Assembly: GCF_024171955.1 (NCBI RefSeq) | Contig: NZ_JAMTCS010000005.1 | Location: 1 to 64,000 of the forward strand | Direction of reading: 5' to 3' | DNA length: 64,000 nucleotides | DNA from: Promicromonospora thailandica | GTDB lineage: Bacteria; Actinomycetota; Actinomycetes; Actinomycetales; Cellulomonadaceae | Shown: positions 23,903-33,129 of the stretch, piece by piece | Numbering within the stretch: the stretch's first letter is position 1 | How the letters are laid out: the number at the start of each line of letters is the position of its first letter | Notes under the pieces: model-generated | Databases searched by the model: none | The model's input: only the letters and a program-made list of their open reading frames with translations | What the model was told of the DNA's origin: nothing | Made by a program: the position numbers and the translations under genes

Positions 23903-25057
23903 TCAGGAGTTCAGGTCGGTGCCGCACAGCGCCGGGATGCCGCTCGGCTCGCCGTCGCGCCGCAGGCAGCAGCCCGGTGCGCACACCGAGCGGAAGGCCG
24001 GGAGCGACCCCACGGTCGCCTCGGTGACGGGCTCGTCGCGGGCCAGGGCGGCGCGCTCCAGCAGGAGGTCGACCAGGCCGCGGACGAACGGCGCCCGCGT
24101 GCCGACGGTGCCGGCGCGCACCGCGGTGACGCCCAGCTCCTTGGCCGTGGCCAGCGCCTCGGTGTCGAGGTCGTACGCGACCTCCATGTGGTCGGAGATG
24201 AAGCCGATCGGCGACAGCACCACGTCGCGCACGCCGTCGGCGGCCAGCGCCTCCAGGTGGTCGTTCACGTCCGGCTCGAGCCACGGCTGGCTCGGCGGGC
24301 CCGAGCGCGAGCAGTAGGCCAGGTCCCAGGGCACCTCGTGCCCGAGCCGCTCGGCGACGCGCGCCGCCACGACCTGCGCCAGGTCCAGGTGCTGCTGGGA
24401 GTACGTGGCGTGCGAGACGCGCGACGCCGCTTCCATGGTGTCCGGGATCGAGTGCGTGACGAACACGAGCCGCGCGGCCGCGCCGGAGCCGCCGTTCGCC
24501 TCGAGGTCGGCGTAGGCCTCGACGACGGCGTCGACGTTGGCCTCGGCGAACCCGGGGTGGTTGAAGTAGGAGCGGATCTTGTCGAACTGCACACCCGTGG
24601 ACCCGTCGGGGCCGAGCTGACCGCGCTCGTCGAGCGTGACCGCGAGGTCCTCGCGGTACTGGCGGCAGCCGGAGTACGAGGAGAAGGCGCTGGTCACGAG
24701 CGCGACGGCCCGCTGGGCGCCGATCTTCTCCAGCTCGTCCACCGCGTCGTTCGTGTACGGCTCCCAGTTGCGGTTGCCCCAGACCACCGGCAGGTCGATG
24801 TTCCGCTCCGCGAGCTCCGCCTCGAGCGCCGCCTTCAGCGCGAGGTTCTGCTCGTTGATCGGGCTCTTGCCCCCGAACCCGTAGTAGTGCTCGCCCACCT
24901 CTTCGAGCCGCTCGTCGGGGATGCCCTTGCCCGCCGTGACGTTGCGCAGGAACGGCACCACGTCCTCGGGCTTGTTCGGGCCGCCGAAGGAGTACAGCAG
25001 CAGGGCGTCGTACGGCGCGGCGGCGTGCGCCGCGGACTGGGGGATGTTGGCGGGCAT
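23903..25057 (-). CDS. cpfC: Coproporphyrin ferrochelatase (CpfC/HemH) with C-terminal Fe-S cysteines
   Basis: This ferrochelatase (384 aa) inserts iron into coproporphyrin III in the actinobacterial haem route. It opens with [19 protein letters not shown], and the catalytic histidine is in FVTHSIPDT. The C-terminus carries four cysteines in CAPGCC and ALC, as in the [2Fe-2S] actinobacterial enzymes. ATG at 25057 follows GGAGG; the open frame runs back to 25669 only as a shadow of the LysR gene. It is cotranscribed with hemQ, which supports the coproporphyrin rather than the protoporphyrin pathway. Confidence 0.93.
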   Translation of the reverse strand: MPANIPQSAAHAAAPYDALLLYSFGGPNKPEDVVPFLRNVTAGKGIPDERLEEVGEHYYGFGGKSPINEQNLALKAALEAELAERNIDLPVVWGNRNWEPYTNDAVDELEKIGAQRAVALVTSAFSSYSGCRQYREDLAVTLDERGQLGPDGSTGVQFDKIRSYFNHPGFAEANVDAVVEAYADLEANGGSGAAARLVFVTHSIPDTMEAASRVSHATYSQQHLDLAQVVAARVAERLGHEVPWDLAYCSRSGPPSQPWLEPDVNDHLEALAADGVRDVVLSPIGFISDHMEVAYDLDTEALATAKELGVTAVRAGTVGTRAPFVRGLVDLLLERAALARDEPVTEATVGSLPAFRSVCAPGCCLRRDGEPSGIPALCGTDLNS

Positions 25058-25173
25058 GCCTCCATCCTTCCACCGTCCCGGGGCGCGGCACGCCCGGAGG
25101 CGGACGAACGGGACGTGACATCGATGCGACGCGCTGTCAGAACGCGCTGCCGGACGCGGGACGGAACGCCAGG

Positions 25174-26064
25174 TCAGAACACCAGGTCGGCACTCCCGCG
25201 CACCCCACCCGCCCCGAGCCGTGCGCGCAGCCCGGGCAGGGCGCCCAGCAGCAGCTCCGGTGCCGGGCTGCGCGTCACCATCGACATGGTCACGCGCCCG
25301 CGCACGGGCGCGGGCACGGTCCGGTCCCCCGGGGCGGCGTACCAGCGCGCCACCATGTCCGGGACGACGGCGGCGCACCGCCGATCGCGTGCCGTCCGCA
25401 CCGCGGCCTCGGCCGTCGCGCCGGGCCGGGCCTGCGCGCCGAGCTCGGTGAGCCGGCGGTGCAGCGCGTCGCCGCTGAGGTCGAGCGGGCAGTAGACCAC
25501 GGTCTGCCCGGCGTACGGCCGACGGCCCGACCCGGGCTCGGGGGCGCCGTCGGGCAGGAGCGTGACCAGGTCGTGCCGCCCCAGCTCGGTGACCACCAGG
25601 CCGCGCGCGATGGGCACCTGCTTGGCGATGCCGGTGAAGGCCGCGTCGAGGGTGCCGCGCTCGACCCACTCCAGCAGCCTCGGCCCGTGGTCCACGACGG
25701 GCTGCACCACGACGTCGTCGAGCAGCACGTCGAGCGCCGCGAACAGCGTGCCCGCGATGCTCGGGAACGCGCCGACGGAGACCGTGCGCGACTGGGCCGC
25801 CGCGAGCGCCCGCTCGACCATCGCGGCCAGGTGCTCCAGGACGTGCGCGGCCTGCTCGCTGAACTCCCGCCCCGCGGCCGTGGGGCGGGCGCCGGTGGTG
25901 TCCCGCTCGAACAGCGCGGTCCCAACGCGCCGCTCGAGCGCCGCGAGCCGCTGGCTGGCCGACGGCTGGCTGACCAGCAGCTCCCGCGCCGCGGCGCCGA
26001 GCGACCCGTGCCGGGCGACGGCGTCGACCAGCCGCAGGTCGTCGACCGTGGGGTATGAGCTCAT
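25174..26064 (-). CDS. LysR-family regulator, divergent from an MFS transporter
   Basis: This LysR-type regulator (296 aa) has an N-terminal winged helix-turn-helix (LRLVDAVARHGSLGAAARELLVSQPSASQRLAALE) and an effector domain from about residue 90. The start at 26064 has TAGGCT 6 bases upstream and no Shine-Dalgarno. It is divergent from the MFS gene 73 bases away and probably controls it. The effector cannot be inferred. Confidence 0.88.
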   Translation of the reverse strand: MSSYPTVDDLRLVDAVARHGSLGAAARELLVSQPSASQRLAALERRVGTALFERDTTGARPTAAGREFSEQAAHVLEHLAAMVERALAAAQSRTVSVGAFPSIAGTLFAALDVLLDDVVVQPVVDHGPRLLEWVERGTLDAAFTGIAKQVPIARGLVVTELGRHDLVTLLPDGAPEPGSGRRPYAGQTVVYCPLDLSGDALHRRLTELGAQARPGATAEAAVRTARDRRCAAVVPDMVARWYAAPGDRTVPAPVRGRVTMSMVTRSPAPELLLGALPGLRARLGAGGVRGSADLVF

Positions 26065-26070
26065 AGCACC

Positions 26071-26076
26071 AGCCTA
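26071..26076 (-). promoter_or_regulatory. Leaderless -10 element of the LysR gene
   Basis: TAGGCT on the minus strand stands 6 bases before the ATG at 26064. Confidence 0.55.
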
Positions 26077-26137
26077 TGTGCCGTCATGTCCGCCAGCCGT
26101 CTACCGCGCGACACCGCGGTCCCCGCACCATGGCGAC

Positions 26138-27385
26138 GTGCGCCATCCTCACCTCGTCACCCTGACCGTCACGACCTTCGTCACCTGGACCGGCCAGCGC
26201 GTCACCGCCGTCGCCCTGCCGCTGGTGGCGCTCGAGCAGACGGGCGACGCCTGGACCACGGGGCTGGTGGGCGGCATCGCGGGGCTGCCGCTGCTCACCT
26301 CCGGCTGGTGGGGGCGGCGTCTGCGGTCGCGTCTGACGTCGGGCCGCGCGCTGGCGCTCCTGCTCGCCGTGCAGGCGCTCGGGCTCACCCTGGTTCCGGT
26401 CGCGGCGGCGACGACGGGCGTCGGCGCCGTGGTGCTGTGCGCCACCGGCCTGGTCACGGGCGCGACCTCGGCCCTTCTCTCCCCCGCGCAGCGCGCCCTG
26501 ACCGCCGACCTGGCCGAGCTGCCCGGGCACGCCCCGGGCACGGGCGCGCGGGCGCTGGCGTGGCAGGACCTCGGGCACCGCGTGTCGATGGTCTTCGCCC
26601 CGGCGCTCGGGGCGTGGCTGCTGGTGGTGTGGGGCACGGAGCCCCTGCTGTGGTGCGAGGCCGGCGCCGTGGCGCTGGCCGCCGGGGCGATGCTGACCGT
26701 GCCGGGCGTGGGTGCCGGGGCGCAGGGCGCCGCGGCGGACCGCGCGCCCGAGCCCGCGCCCCCGCTGCGCGCGGTGCTGCGCGGCAACCCGGACCTCGCC
26801 GCGGGCCTCGCGCTGGCCGGTGTCGGCGGTTTCACGTGGTTCGCGTTCGCGCTGGGCCTGGCCCTGCTGGGCGCGGACCTCGGCCGGCCGGGCGAGCTGA
26901 TCGCCACCGGCATGGCGGGCTACGGCGTCGCGACGGTCGCCGGTTCGCTCGTGGCCCCGGCCGTGGTGCACCGGATTCCGCACGTCCCCGCGATCCTGGC
27001 GTCCTGGGTGATGTTCGGCCTCGCGTACCTGGCGCTGCCCGTGGCGGCGCCCGACCTGCTGGCGGTGGGCGTGGTGTCCGCGGTGGGCGGCATCACCATG
27101 CCGTTCGGCATCGCCGCGCTGAACGCCCTCGTCGTGGACCGGACCACGGGCGCCGGACGGCGGACGGCGTTCACCGCGGAGACGGTGCTGCACGCCGGCG
27201 GGGCGTCGGTCGGCCTGCTCGTGGGCGGGGCGTTGATCGGGGCGTTCGGCGCCGGGCCCGTGCTGGTGGTGACCGGCCTGATGCAGGTGCTGGCCGCGGC
27301 GGGCGCCGCCGTCTGGCTGCGCGCACGCCCCCGGGAGCCCGCGGTGCCGGCGCTCAGCGCCGCGCGGCCGCCGTCAGGCTCGTGA
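26138..27385 (+). CDS. Major facilitator superfamily transporter
   Basis: This 415-aa membrane transporter has about twelve hydrophobic helices and the MFS pattern of a basic loop after helix 2 (WWGRRLRSRLTSGRAL) and a longer cytoplasmic middle loop (about residues 190-215). It resembles actinobacterial efflux or enterobactin-exporter-like MFS proteins. The GTG at 26138 (protein VRHPHLVTLTV) is the best available start, though its ribosome-binding site is poor. Its 3' end overlaps the convergent glycerate kinase gene by 32 bases. The substrate is unknown; the divergent LysR protein is its likely regulator. Confidence 0.82.
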   Translation: MRHPHLVTLTVTTFVTWTGQRVTAVALPLVALEQTGDAWTTGLVGGIAGLPLLTSGWWGRRLRSRLTSGRALALLLAVQALGLTLVPVAAATTGVGAVVLCATGLVTGATSALLSPAQRALTADLAELPGHAPGTGARALAWQDLGHRVSMVFAPALGAWLLVVWGTEPLLWCEAGAVALAAGAMLTVPGVGAGAQGAAADRAPEPAPPLRAVLRGNPDLAAGLALAGVGGFTWFAFALGLALLGADLGRPGELIATGMAGYGVATVAGSLVAPAVVHRIPHVPAILASWVMFGLAYLALPVAAPDLLAVGVVSAVGGITMPFGIAALNALVVDRTTGAGRRTAFTAETVLHAGGASVGLLVGGALIGAFGAGPVLVVTGLMQVLAAAGAAVWLRARPREPAVPALSAARPPSGS

Positions 27386-28505
27386 CCGCGGCCGCCAGGT
27401 CGCGCAGGCGCGTCCCCGTCCGGGAGATCAGGTCGTCGAGCTCGACGGGGCCGGGCGCGATCGAGAACGCGGCGGCGATCCCGGCGGCCCGCGCCTGCGC
27501 CTCCGGCAGCAGCACCTGACCGGCCACGACGACGACCGGCGGCCGCGTGGGCGACGCCGCCGCGAGCCGGGCCACGCCGTCGGCAACCTTGCCGTTGACC
27601 GACTGCGAGTCGAACGAGCCCTCGCCCGTGATCACCAGGTCGGCGTCGGCGAGGGCCGCCGGCAGGCCGATCGTCTCGGCGACGAGCACGGCGCCCGGCG
27701 TGGTCTCTGCGCCCAGCACGGCGACGAGGCCGGCGGGCACGCCGCCGGCCGCCCCCGCGCCGGGGATCTCGGCCACGGCGTGCCCCGTCTCCCGCTCCAG
27801 CACCTGCGCCCAGTGGCGCAGCGCGTCGTCGAGGTACTCGGCCACCCCGTCACGGGCGCCCTTCTGGGGGCCGAAGACGTGCGCGGCGCCGTGCTCGCCG
27901 ACGAGGGGGTTGGTCACGTCGACCGCGAGGCGCCAGCGCACCTCGCGGGCGCGCGGGTGCAGCCCGGCCAGGTCGAGGGAGGCCACCGACGCGAGGCCCT
28001 CGCCGCCGTCCGGCACCTCGCGGCCGTCGGCGTCCAGGAGCCGGGCGCCGAGCCCGGACAGGATGCCGGAGCCGCCGTCGGTGGACGCCGAGCCCCCGAG
28101 GCACAGCAGGATCTCGGCGACGCCCGCGTCCAGCGCGGCGCGGGCGACGTCGCCCGTGCCGCGGGTGCTCGCGTGCAACGGCTGGAGCGGCACGTCCGAG
28201 ACGCCGGGCAGGCCGCTGGCCTCGGCGAGCTCGACGACGGCCGTGCGGCCGTCCGGCGACAGGGCCCAGCGCGCCGTGGTCGGACGGCCGATCGCGTCGA
28301 CGGTCGTGACGGTCCGCGGCGCACCGCCCCAGACGGCGAGCAGCGCCGTCAGGGTGCCCTCCCCGCCGTCGGCCATGGGCAGGCGCGTGACGACGGCGTC
28401 GGGGGCGATGTCCAGCACCCCGTCCGCGACGGCGGACGCGACCTCGGACGCGGACAGGCTGCCCTTGAAGGAGTCGGGGCAGACGACGACACGCAGCGGC
28501 TCCAC
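27354..28505 (-). CDS. glxK: Glycerate kinase
   Basis: This glycerate kinase of the GlxK/GarK family (383 aa) phosphorylates D-glycerate for entry into glycolysis. The start VVVCPDSFKGSLSASEVA, the motif LCLGGSASTDGGSGIL (near residue 135) and the acidic DLVITGEGSFDSQSVNGK (near residue 290) are family signatures. The GTG start at 28505 has TACGAT 6 bases upstream, fitting a leaderless transcript. The last 32 bases overlap the convergent MFS gene, so the two transcripts must overlap antisense. Confidence 0.92.
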   Translation of the reverse strand: MEPLRVVVCPDSFKGSLSASEVASAVADGVLDIAPDAVVTRLPMADGGEGTLTALLAVWGGAPRTVTTVDAIGRPTTARWALSPDGRTAVVELAEASGLPGVSDVPLQPLHASTRGTGDVARAALDAGVAEILLCLGGSASTDGGSGILSGLGARLLDADGREVPDGGEGLASVASLDLAGLHPRAREVRWRLAVDVTNPLVGEHGAAHVFGPQKGARDGVAEYLDDALRHWAQVLERETGHAVAEIPGAGAAGGVPAGLVAVLGAETTPGAVLVAETIGLPAALADADLVITGEGSFDSQSVNGKVADGVARLAAASPTRPPVVVVAGQVLLPEAQARAAGIAAAFSIAPGPVELDDLISRTGTRLRDLAAAVTSLTAAARR

Positions 28506-28511
28506 GCGCCG

Positions 28512-28517
28512 ATCGTA
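28512..28517 (-). promoter_or_regulatory. Leaderless -10 element of glxK
   Basis: TACGAT on the minus strand stands 6 bases before the GTG at 28505. It lies just past the stop codon of ald. Confidence 0.5.
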
Positions 28518-28531
28518 GGCGGTCGGGGCGG

Positions 28532-29650
28532 TCAGGCGGCCAGGATTTCGGCCACCGGGACGACGGCCGTGCCCAGGGCCGCCGCGACGCCCGGGTTGGT
28601 GACCTGCCCCGCGTGGGTGTTCAACCCCTGGGCCAGGGCCGCGTCCGCGCGCAGCGCGTCACGCCAGCCGCGGTCGGCGATCGCGGCGACGTACGGCAGG
28701 GTCGCGTTGGTCAGCGCCCGGGTCGACGTCGCGGGCACCGCGCCGGGCATGTTGGCCACGCAGTAGTAGAGGGTGTCGTGCACGGCGAAGGTGGGTGCGT
28801 CGTGCGTGGTGGGCCGGGAGTGCTCGAAGCAGCCGCCCTGGTCGATCGCGACGTCGACGAGCACGGCGCCCGCGCGCATGGTCTTGACCATCTCGTCGGT
28901 GACGAGCCGGGGCGCCGCGGCGCCGGGCACCAGGACGGAGCCGATGACGAGGTCGGCGGACTCGACCTGCTCGGCGACGTCGTAGGTGGTGGAGGCGCGG
29001 GTGGCGACGGCGCCACCGAACCGGGCCTCGATCCGGCGCAGCGCGGGCAGCGAGACGTCGAGGACGGTGACGTCGGCGCCCATGCCGAGCGCGTTGGCCG
29101 CCGCGTGCTCGCCGGCCACGCCGCCGCCGAGCACCACGACCTTCGCCTTGGGCGTGCCGGGCACCCCGCCCATGAGCACGCCGGTGCCGCCCTGGGGGCG
29201 CATGAGGTGGTAGGCGCCGACCTGCGCGGACAGACGCCCGGCGACCTCGCTCATCGGGCTGAGCAGCGGGAGGGACCCGTCCGCGAGCTGCACGGTCTCG
29301 TAGGCGACGGCGGTGGTGCCGGCGCCGAGCAGGGCGTCGGCGCAGGGCCGGGAGGCGGCGAGGTGCAGGTAGGTGAAGAGGGTCAGGTCGGACCGCATGA
29401 AGCCGTACTCGGGCTCGATGGGCTCCTTCACCTTGACCAGCAGCTCGGCGGAGCCCCAGACCTCGGCGGCCTCGGCGACGACGCGCGCGCCCGCGAGGCG
29501 GTAGTCGTCGTCCGCGAAGCCCGACCCCTCCCCGGCGCCGGACTGCACGAGCACGTCGTGGCCACGACGGACCAGCTCGTGCGCACCGGACGGCGTGACC
29601 GCCACGCGGTGCTCGTTGTTCTTGGTCTCGGTAGGAACGCCTATGTTCAT
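28532..29650 (-). CDS. ald: Alanine dehydrogenase
   Basis: This NAD-dependent L-alanine dehydrogenase (372 aa) interconverts alanine with pyruvate and ammonia. The N-terminus IGVPTETKNNEHRVAVTPSG contains the substrate Arg, KVKEP the catalytic lysine region, TLFTYLHLA the catalytic His segment, and VVLGGGVAGEHAA the NAD-binding loop (near residue 172). ATG at 29650 has TACCGT 6 bases upstream. A LysR-type palindrome lies about 50 bp upstream of that start, with a LysR gene divergent, so substrate-induced activation is likely. Confidence 0.94.
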   Translation of the reverse strand: MNIGVPTETKNNEHRVAVTPSGAHELVRRGHDVLVQSGAGEGSGFADDDYRLAGARVVAEAAEVWGSAELLVKVKEPIEPEYGFMRSDLTLFTYLHLAASRPCADALLGAGTTAVAYETVQLADGSLPLLSPMSEVAGRLSAQVGAYHLMRPQGGTGVLMGGVPGTPKAKVVVLGGGVAGEHAAANALGMGADVTVLDVSLPALRRIEARFGGAVATRASTTYDVAEQVESADLVIGSVLVPGAAAPRLVTDEMVKTMRAGAVLVDVAIDQGGCFEHSRPTTHDAPTFAVHDTLYYCVANMPGAVPATSTRALTNATLPYVAAIADRGWRDALRADAALAQGLNTHAGQVTNPGVAAALGTAVVPVAEILAA

Positions 29651-29656
29651 GGACTG

Positions 29657-29662
29657 ACGGTA
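29657..29662 (-). promoter_or_regulatory. Leaderless -10 element of ald
   Basis: TACCGT on the minus strand stands 6 bases before the ATG at 29650. Confidence 0.5.
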
Positions 29663-29690
29663 GGCACGCGGCGATGTGCGGGTCCAGGAC

Positions 29691-29709
29691 ACATTCCCGA
29701 ATAGAATGT
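29691..29709. promoter_or_regulatory. LysR-type operator between ald and its regulator
   Basis: ACATTC-N7-GAATGT is a perfect palindrome containing the LysR T-N11-A core. It is centred about 50 bp upstream of the inferred ald start and about 37 bp upstream of the regulator start, the position from which LysR proteins activate the target and repress themselves. Confidence 0.7.
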
Positions 29710-29736
29710 TCGGCTTCCCTGCACAAGAATGCTCGC

Positions 29737-30633
29737 ATGCTGAACCCCTGGCGACTCCGGCTGCTGCACCAGCTCCACCTGCTCGGCACCGTCCGCGCCG
29801 TGGCCGAGGCGACCCGTCTGAGCCCCTCCAGCGTGTCCCAGCAGCTCGCGACCCTCGAGGCGGAGACCAGGGTGCAGCTCTTCGAGCGGTCAGGACGGCG
29901 CATCCGGCTGACCCCGGCCGGTGTCACGCTCGCGGGCCACGCGTCCGACATCCTCGACCGGATCGCGACGGCGGAGGCCGACCTCGCGGGCCTGTACTCG
30001 GAGCCCACCGGCGTGGTGCGCCTCGCGGCGTTCACCAGCGCCTTCCACGGCATCGTCGTCCCCGCGGTGGCCGACCTCGCGGCCGAGCACCCTCGCATCT
30101 CGGTACAGCTCACCGAGGCGGAACCCCTGGTCAGCCGGCCCGCCGTCCAGCGGGGCGAGGTCGACGTCGCGGTGTGCGCGGACTTCCCGGACGCCCCCGT
30201 ACCGCCCGACGCCGACCTGGCGCGCCTGCCCCTGACGGGTGACCGCGTGGTGCTGGTGACGGCGCGCGACACCGCGGCCGGGCCGCGGGGCCGGATCGAC
30301 CTGGCCGCCCTCGCCGACGAGCCGTGGGCGTTCGAGCATCCCGGCGCGCACCTCGCCGACCTGGCCGAACGCCTCTGCCGCCGGGCAGGGTTCACGCCTC
30401 GGACGGTGGCCCGGTTCGAGAGCCACGGGACGCTCCTGAGCCACGTGGAGGCCGGCCTCTCGGTGACGCTCCTGCCGATGCTCGCCGTCCACGACCGGTA
30501 CGCGGTGCGCACCCTGGACCTCGTGGACCCGCCCCGTCGGGACATCCATCTCGTGACCCGGCGCACCACCCTCGACCGGGCGGCCGTGCGGGTGGTGGTC
30601 GACGCCGTGCGGCAGCGCGCGCGGGCGTCCTGA
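29737..30633 (+). CDS. LysR-family regulator, probable ald activator
   Basis: This LysR-type regulator (298 aa) has a winged helix-turn-helix (LHQLHLLGTVRAVAEATRLSPSSVSQQLATLE) and an effector domain (about 90-298). ATG at 29737 is taken because upstream codons lack conservation. It is divergent from ald with a palindromic T-N11-A site between them. I infer that it controls alanine dehydrogenase. It is not the Lrp-type AldR of mycobacteria. Confidence 0.85.
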   Translation: MLNPWRLRLLHQLHLLGTVRAVAEATRLSPSSVSQQLATLEAETRVQLFERSGRRIRLTPAGVTLAGHASDILDRIATAEADLAGLYSEPTGVVRLAAFTSAFHGIVVPAVADLAAEHPRISVQLTEAEPLVSRPAVQRGEVDVAVCADFPDAPVPPDADLARLPLTGDRVVLVTARDTAAGPRGRIDLAALADEPWAFEHPGAHLADLAERLCRRAGFTPRTVARFESHGTLLSHVEAGLSVTLLPMLAVHDRYAVRTLDLVDPPRRDIHLVTRRTTLDRAAVRVVVDAVRQRARAS

Positions 30634-30668
30634 ACGACGTCGGCGCAGGTCAGCCGGGTTGTGTCACG

Positions 30669-31136
30669 TCAGAAGTCGTCGATGTCCGACTGGGCTGCAC
30701 GGAGGGTCTCCGTCAGCTCGCGCAGGCGCGTCAGCTCGTCGGCGTCCATCGCCGGGGCCACGTAGTGCGCGATGGAGCGCACGTGCCGGCGACCGAGCTC
30801 CTTCTGCGTGGCCGAGCCCTCCTCGGTGAGGCTCACGAGCACCCCCCGGCCGTCCTCCGGCGCGGGGTGGCGGCGCACCAGCCCGCGCTTCTCGAGACGC
30901 TCCACCATGCGCGACAGCGAGGACTGCGCCATGAGGATGTTCTCGTTGAGCTCCCGGAGCCGGAGCGTCTCCCCCGGCGCCAGCGCGAGCGTGAACAGCA
31001 CGTCGTACTCGCGCATGCTCAGGTCGCCCCAGATGTCGTCCGCCAGGAGCCGGCGCATCACCGTCACCTGCGCACGGAACAACGACTCCCACGCCTCGGC
31101 CGCCTCACGAGCCGACGGCACACGTCGCTCGGTCAT
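30669..31136 (-). CDS. MarR-family regulator
   Basis: This 155-aa MarR-type winged-helix repressor has SMREYDVLFTLALAPGETLRLREL, the recognition helix segment MAQSSLSRMVERLEKRGLVRR and the wing DGRGVLVSLTEEG. I chose the ATG at 31136 because GGAG lies 9 bases upstream and TAGCGT at 31164-31169 would start transcription about 20 bases before it; the GTG at 31160 lies too close to that -10. The target is unknown. It converges on the LysR gene with no hairpin in the 35-base gap. Confidence 0.85.
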   Translation of the reverse strand: MTERRVPSAREAAEAWESLFRAQVTVMRRLLADDIWGDLSMREYDVLFTLALAPGETLRLRELNENILMAQSSLSRMVERLEKRGLVRRHPAPEDGRGVLVSLTEEGSATQKELGRRHVRSIAHYVAPAMDADELTRLRELTETLRAAQSDIDDF

Positions 31137-31270
31137 CAGCGCGCACTCCGTCTCATTCACGGCACGCTACCTGACTGAACTTTCACTTACCTACCTGGGC
31201 CGGTGGTGGTGAATTTCATCATGTGGATTCCGTGTCCGCACGGCTCCCGGAGCGTTCGCGACGGGCGGGC

Positions 31271-32032
31271 TCAGCGGCCGAGCCGGCGCTCGCGCAGCGA
31301 GAAGTCGCGCAGGGCGCGGAGGAAGTCGACCCGGCGGAACGCGGGCCAGTAGGCCTCGCAGAAGTAGAACTCGCTGTGCTGGCTCTGCCACATGAGGAAG
31401 CCGCCGATGCGCTGCTCGCCCGAGGTTCGGATGACCAGCTCCGGGTCGGGCTGCCCCTTCGTGTACAGGTGCTCGGCGATGTGCTCGACGTCGATCGACT
31501 CGGCGAGGTCGGCCAGCGTCGCGCCGTCCTTGGCTCGCTCGGTGAGGTAGGCGCGCACGGCGTCCGCGATCTCGGTGCGCCCGCCGTAGCCGATCGCCAC
31601 GTTGACCTGCAGCCCCTTCACGCCGGCCGTCCGGTCGGCCGCGGCCCGCAGGGCCGACGCCAGACGGCCGGGGAGCAGGTCGAGCCGGCCGATGACCCGC
31701 AGGCGCCAGCGGCCCGACTCGGCGAGGTCGGTGACCGCGTCCTCGATGATGTCGAGCAGGTTGCTCAGCTCGTCGGCCGACCGGCTCAGGTTGTCCGTCG
31801 ACAGCATCCACAGCGTGACGACCTCGATGCCCAGGGACTCCGCCCAGCCGAGGAACTCCGCGATCTTGTCGGCGCCCCGCCGGTGGCCCGTCGCCGCCGT
31901 CTCCCCGAACGAGCGCGCCCAGCGGCGGTTGCCGTCGAGCATCACGCCGATGTGCCGGGGCAGCGTCGCGCCGTGCAGCGCGGACGCCAGACGTCGCTCG
32001 TAGAGGCGGTACAGCGGGCTGGGCAGGCGCAC
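31271..32032 (-). CDS. uppS: Isoprenyl transferase (cis-prenyltransferase), Rv1086-like
   Basis: This cis-prenyl diphosphate synthase (253 aa) carries the catalytic aspartate in HIGVMLDGNRRWAR, the motif MLSTDNLSRSADE and the C-terminal RTSGEQRIGGFLMWQSQHSEFYF. Length and the divergent neighbour (haemolysin III) match M. tuberculosis Rv1086, which makes omega,E,Z-farnesyl diphosphate (C15), so it may be the short-chain enzyme rather than the C55 undecaprenyl synthase. GTG at 32032 follows GAGG. The product length cannot be read with certainty from the sequence. Confidence 0.9.
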   Translation of the reverse strand: MRLPSPLYRLYERRLASALHGATLPRHIGVMLDGNRRWARSFGETAATGHRRGADKIAEFLGWAESLGIEVVTLWMLSTDNLSRSADELSNLLDIIEDAVTDLAESGRWRLRVIGRLDLLPGRLASALRAAADRTAGVKGLQVNVAIGYGGRTEIADAVRAYLTERAKDGATLADLAESIDVEHIAEHLYTKGQPDPELVIRTSGEQRIGGFLMWQSQHSEFYFCEAYWPAFRRVDFLRALRDFSLRERRLGR

Positions 32033-32315
32033 GGATACCTCAGGAGGGCTCGGGGCCGCGGGCGCCGCGAGTCGCGGCCCGCACGGCAGCTCTGACCCGG
32101 GTGGATCACCCGGTGGGACGGGGACAAAGGTACCCCTCGATCAGGGGCGCACCCGCGCGCCGGAGCCCTTCGACGGCCCCCGGCGGGCGACTCGCGCCAA
32201 CCCGGCGCAGGATCTTCACATGGCCGCTGTGGGGCACGCCGAGGGCTAACCTACGCTTGAGTAAGTTACGCAACCGTAGGTAGTGCCCGGAGCCCGGGTA
32301 CCGAGAGGAGAACAT

Positions 32316-33101
32316 GTGGTAGCTCGAGCAGACGGTCCGCACCGTCCGGCCGACGGCCGCCTCGACGACGTCACGAAGACGGACGGCGCGAAGGCCGACG
32401 ACAAGGTCACGGGTGCGGTGGACGCCCTCGCGGCGTCCGTGTCCTCGACCGTCGAGAAGGTCGAGCGGGAGATCAAGCCGAGGCTGCGGGGCTGGATCCA
32501 CGCGGGCACGTTCCCCGTCGCACTGGCCGCGAGCATCGTGCTGATCGCGCTCGCCCCCACGCCGGCCGGCAAGATCTCGGCCTCCGTGTTCGGGCTCAGC
32601 GCCTGTCTGCTCTTCGGCATCTCCGCCGTCTACCACCGTGGCAACTGGTCACCTCGCGCCGACGCGGTGCTCCGGCGTCTGGACCACACCAACATCTTCC
32701 TCATCATCGCGGGCACGTACACGCCGCTCGCGGTGCTCCTGCTGCCCCCGGACCAGGCGACGGTCCTGCTGATCCTGGTCTGGAGCGGCGCCCTGGTGGG
32801 GCTGCTCGCGCGCGTGTTCTGGCTGAACGCGCCCCGCTGGGTCTACGTGCCGGTCTACCTCGCGCTCGGCTGGGTCGCGGTGGCCTACATGGGCCAGTTC
32901 TGGGCGACCGGCGGCCCCGCCGTGGTGTGGCTCATCCTGGCCGGCGGCGTGGCCTACACCCTCGGCGCCATCGTCTACGGCACCAAGAAGCCCGACCCCA
33001 GCCCGGCGTGGTTCGGCTTCCACGAGATCTTTCACGTGTTCACGGTGCTCGGCTTCGCGTGCCACGTGGTCGCGATCTACCTGGCCAACCTCGCCATCTG
33101 A
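32316..33101 (+). CDS. Haemolysin III / PAQR-family membrane protein
   Basis: This TrhA/YqfA-type membrane protein (261 aa) has seven predicted helices after a 50-residue charged cytoplasmic start. The three-histidine metal site of the PAQR/CREST fold is visible as SAVYHRG, FGFHEIFHVFT and CHVVAIY. GTG at 32316 follows GAGAGGAG; an overlapping ATG two bases earlier stops at once. In M. tuberculosis the homologue Rv1085c also pairs with the short-chain prenyl transferase Rv1086. The name haemolysin reflects family history; a role in membrane homeostasis is more likely. Confidence 0.9.
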   Translation: MVARADGPHRPADGRLDDVTKTDGAKADDKVTGAVDALAASVSSTVEKVEREIKPRLRGWIHAGTFPVALAASIVLIALAPTPAGKISASVFGLSACLLFGISAVYHRGNWSPRADAVLRRLDHTNIFLIIAGTYTPLAVLLLPPDQATVLLILVWSGALVGLLARVFWLNAPRWVYVPVYLALGWVAVAYMGQFWATGGPAVVWLILAGGVAYTLGAIVYGTKKPDPSPAWFGFHEIFHVFTVLGFACHVVAIYLANLAI

Positions 33102-33129
33102 GCCTGACGGCTCTCTGCCGGCCGTGCGC

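Noticed and set aside
32267-32278. TACG-CAAC-CGTA as an operator upstream of haemolysin III
   Set aside because: Only four bases per arm match and the outer bases do not extend the symmetry; too weak to call a feature.
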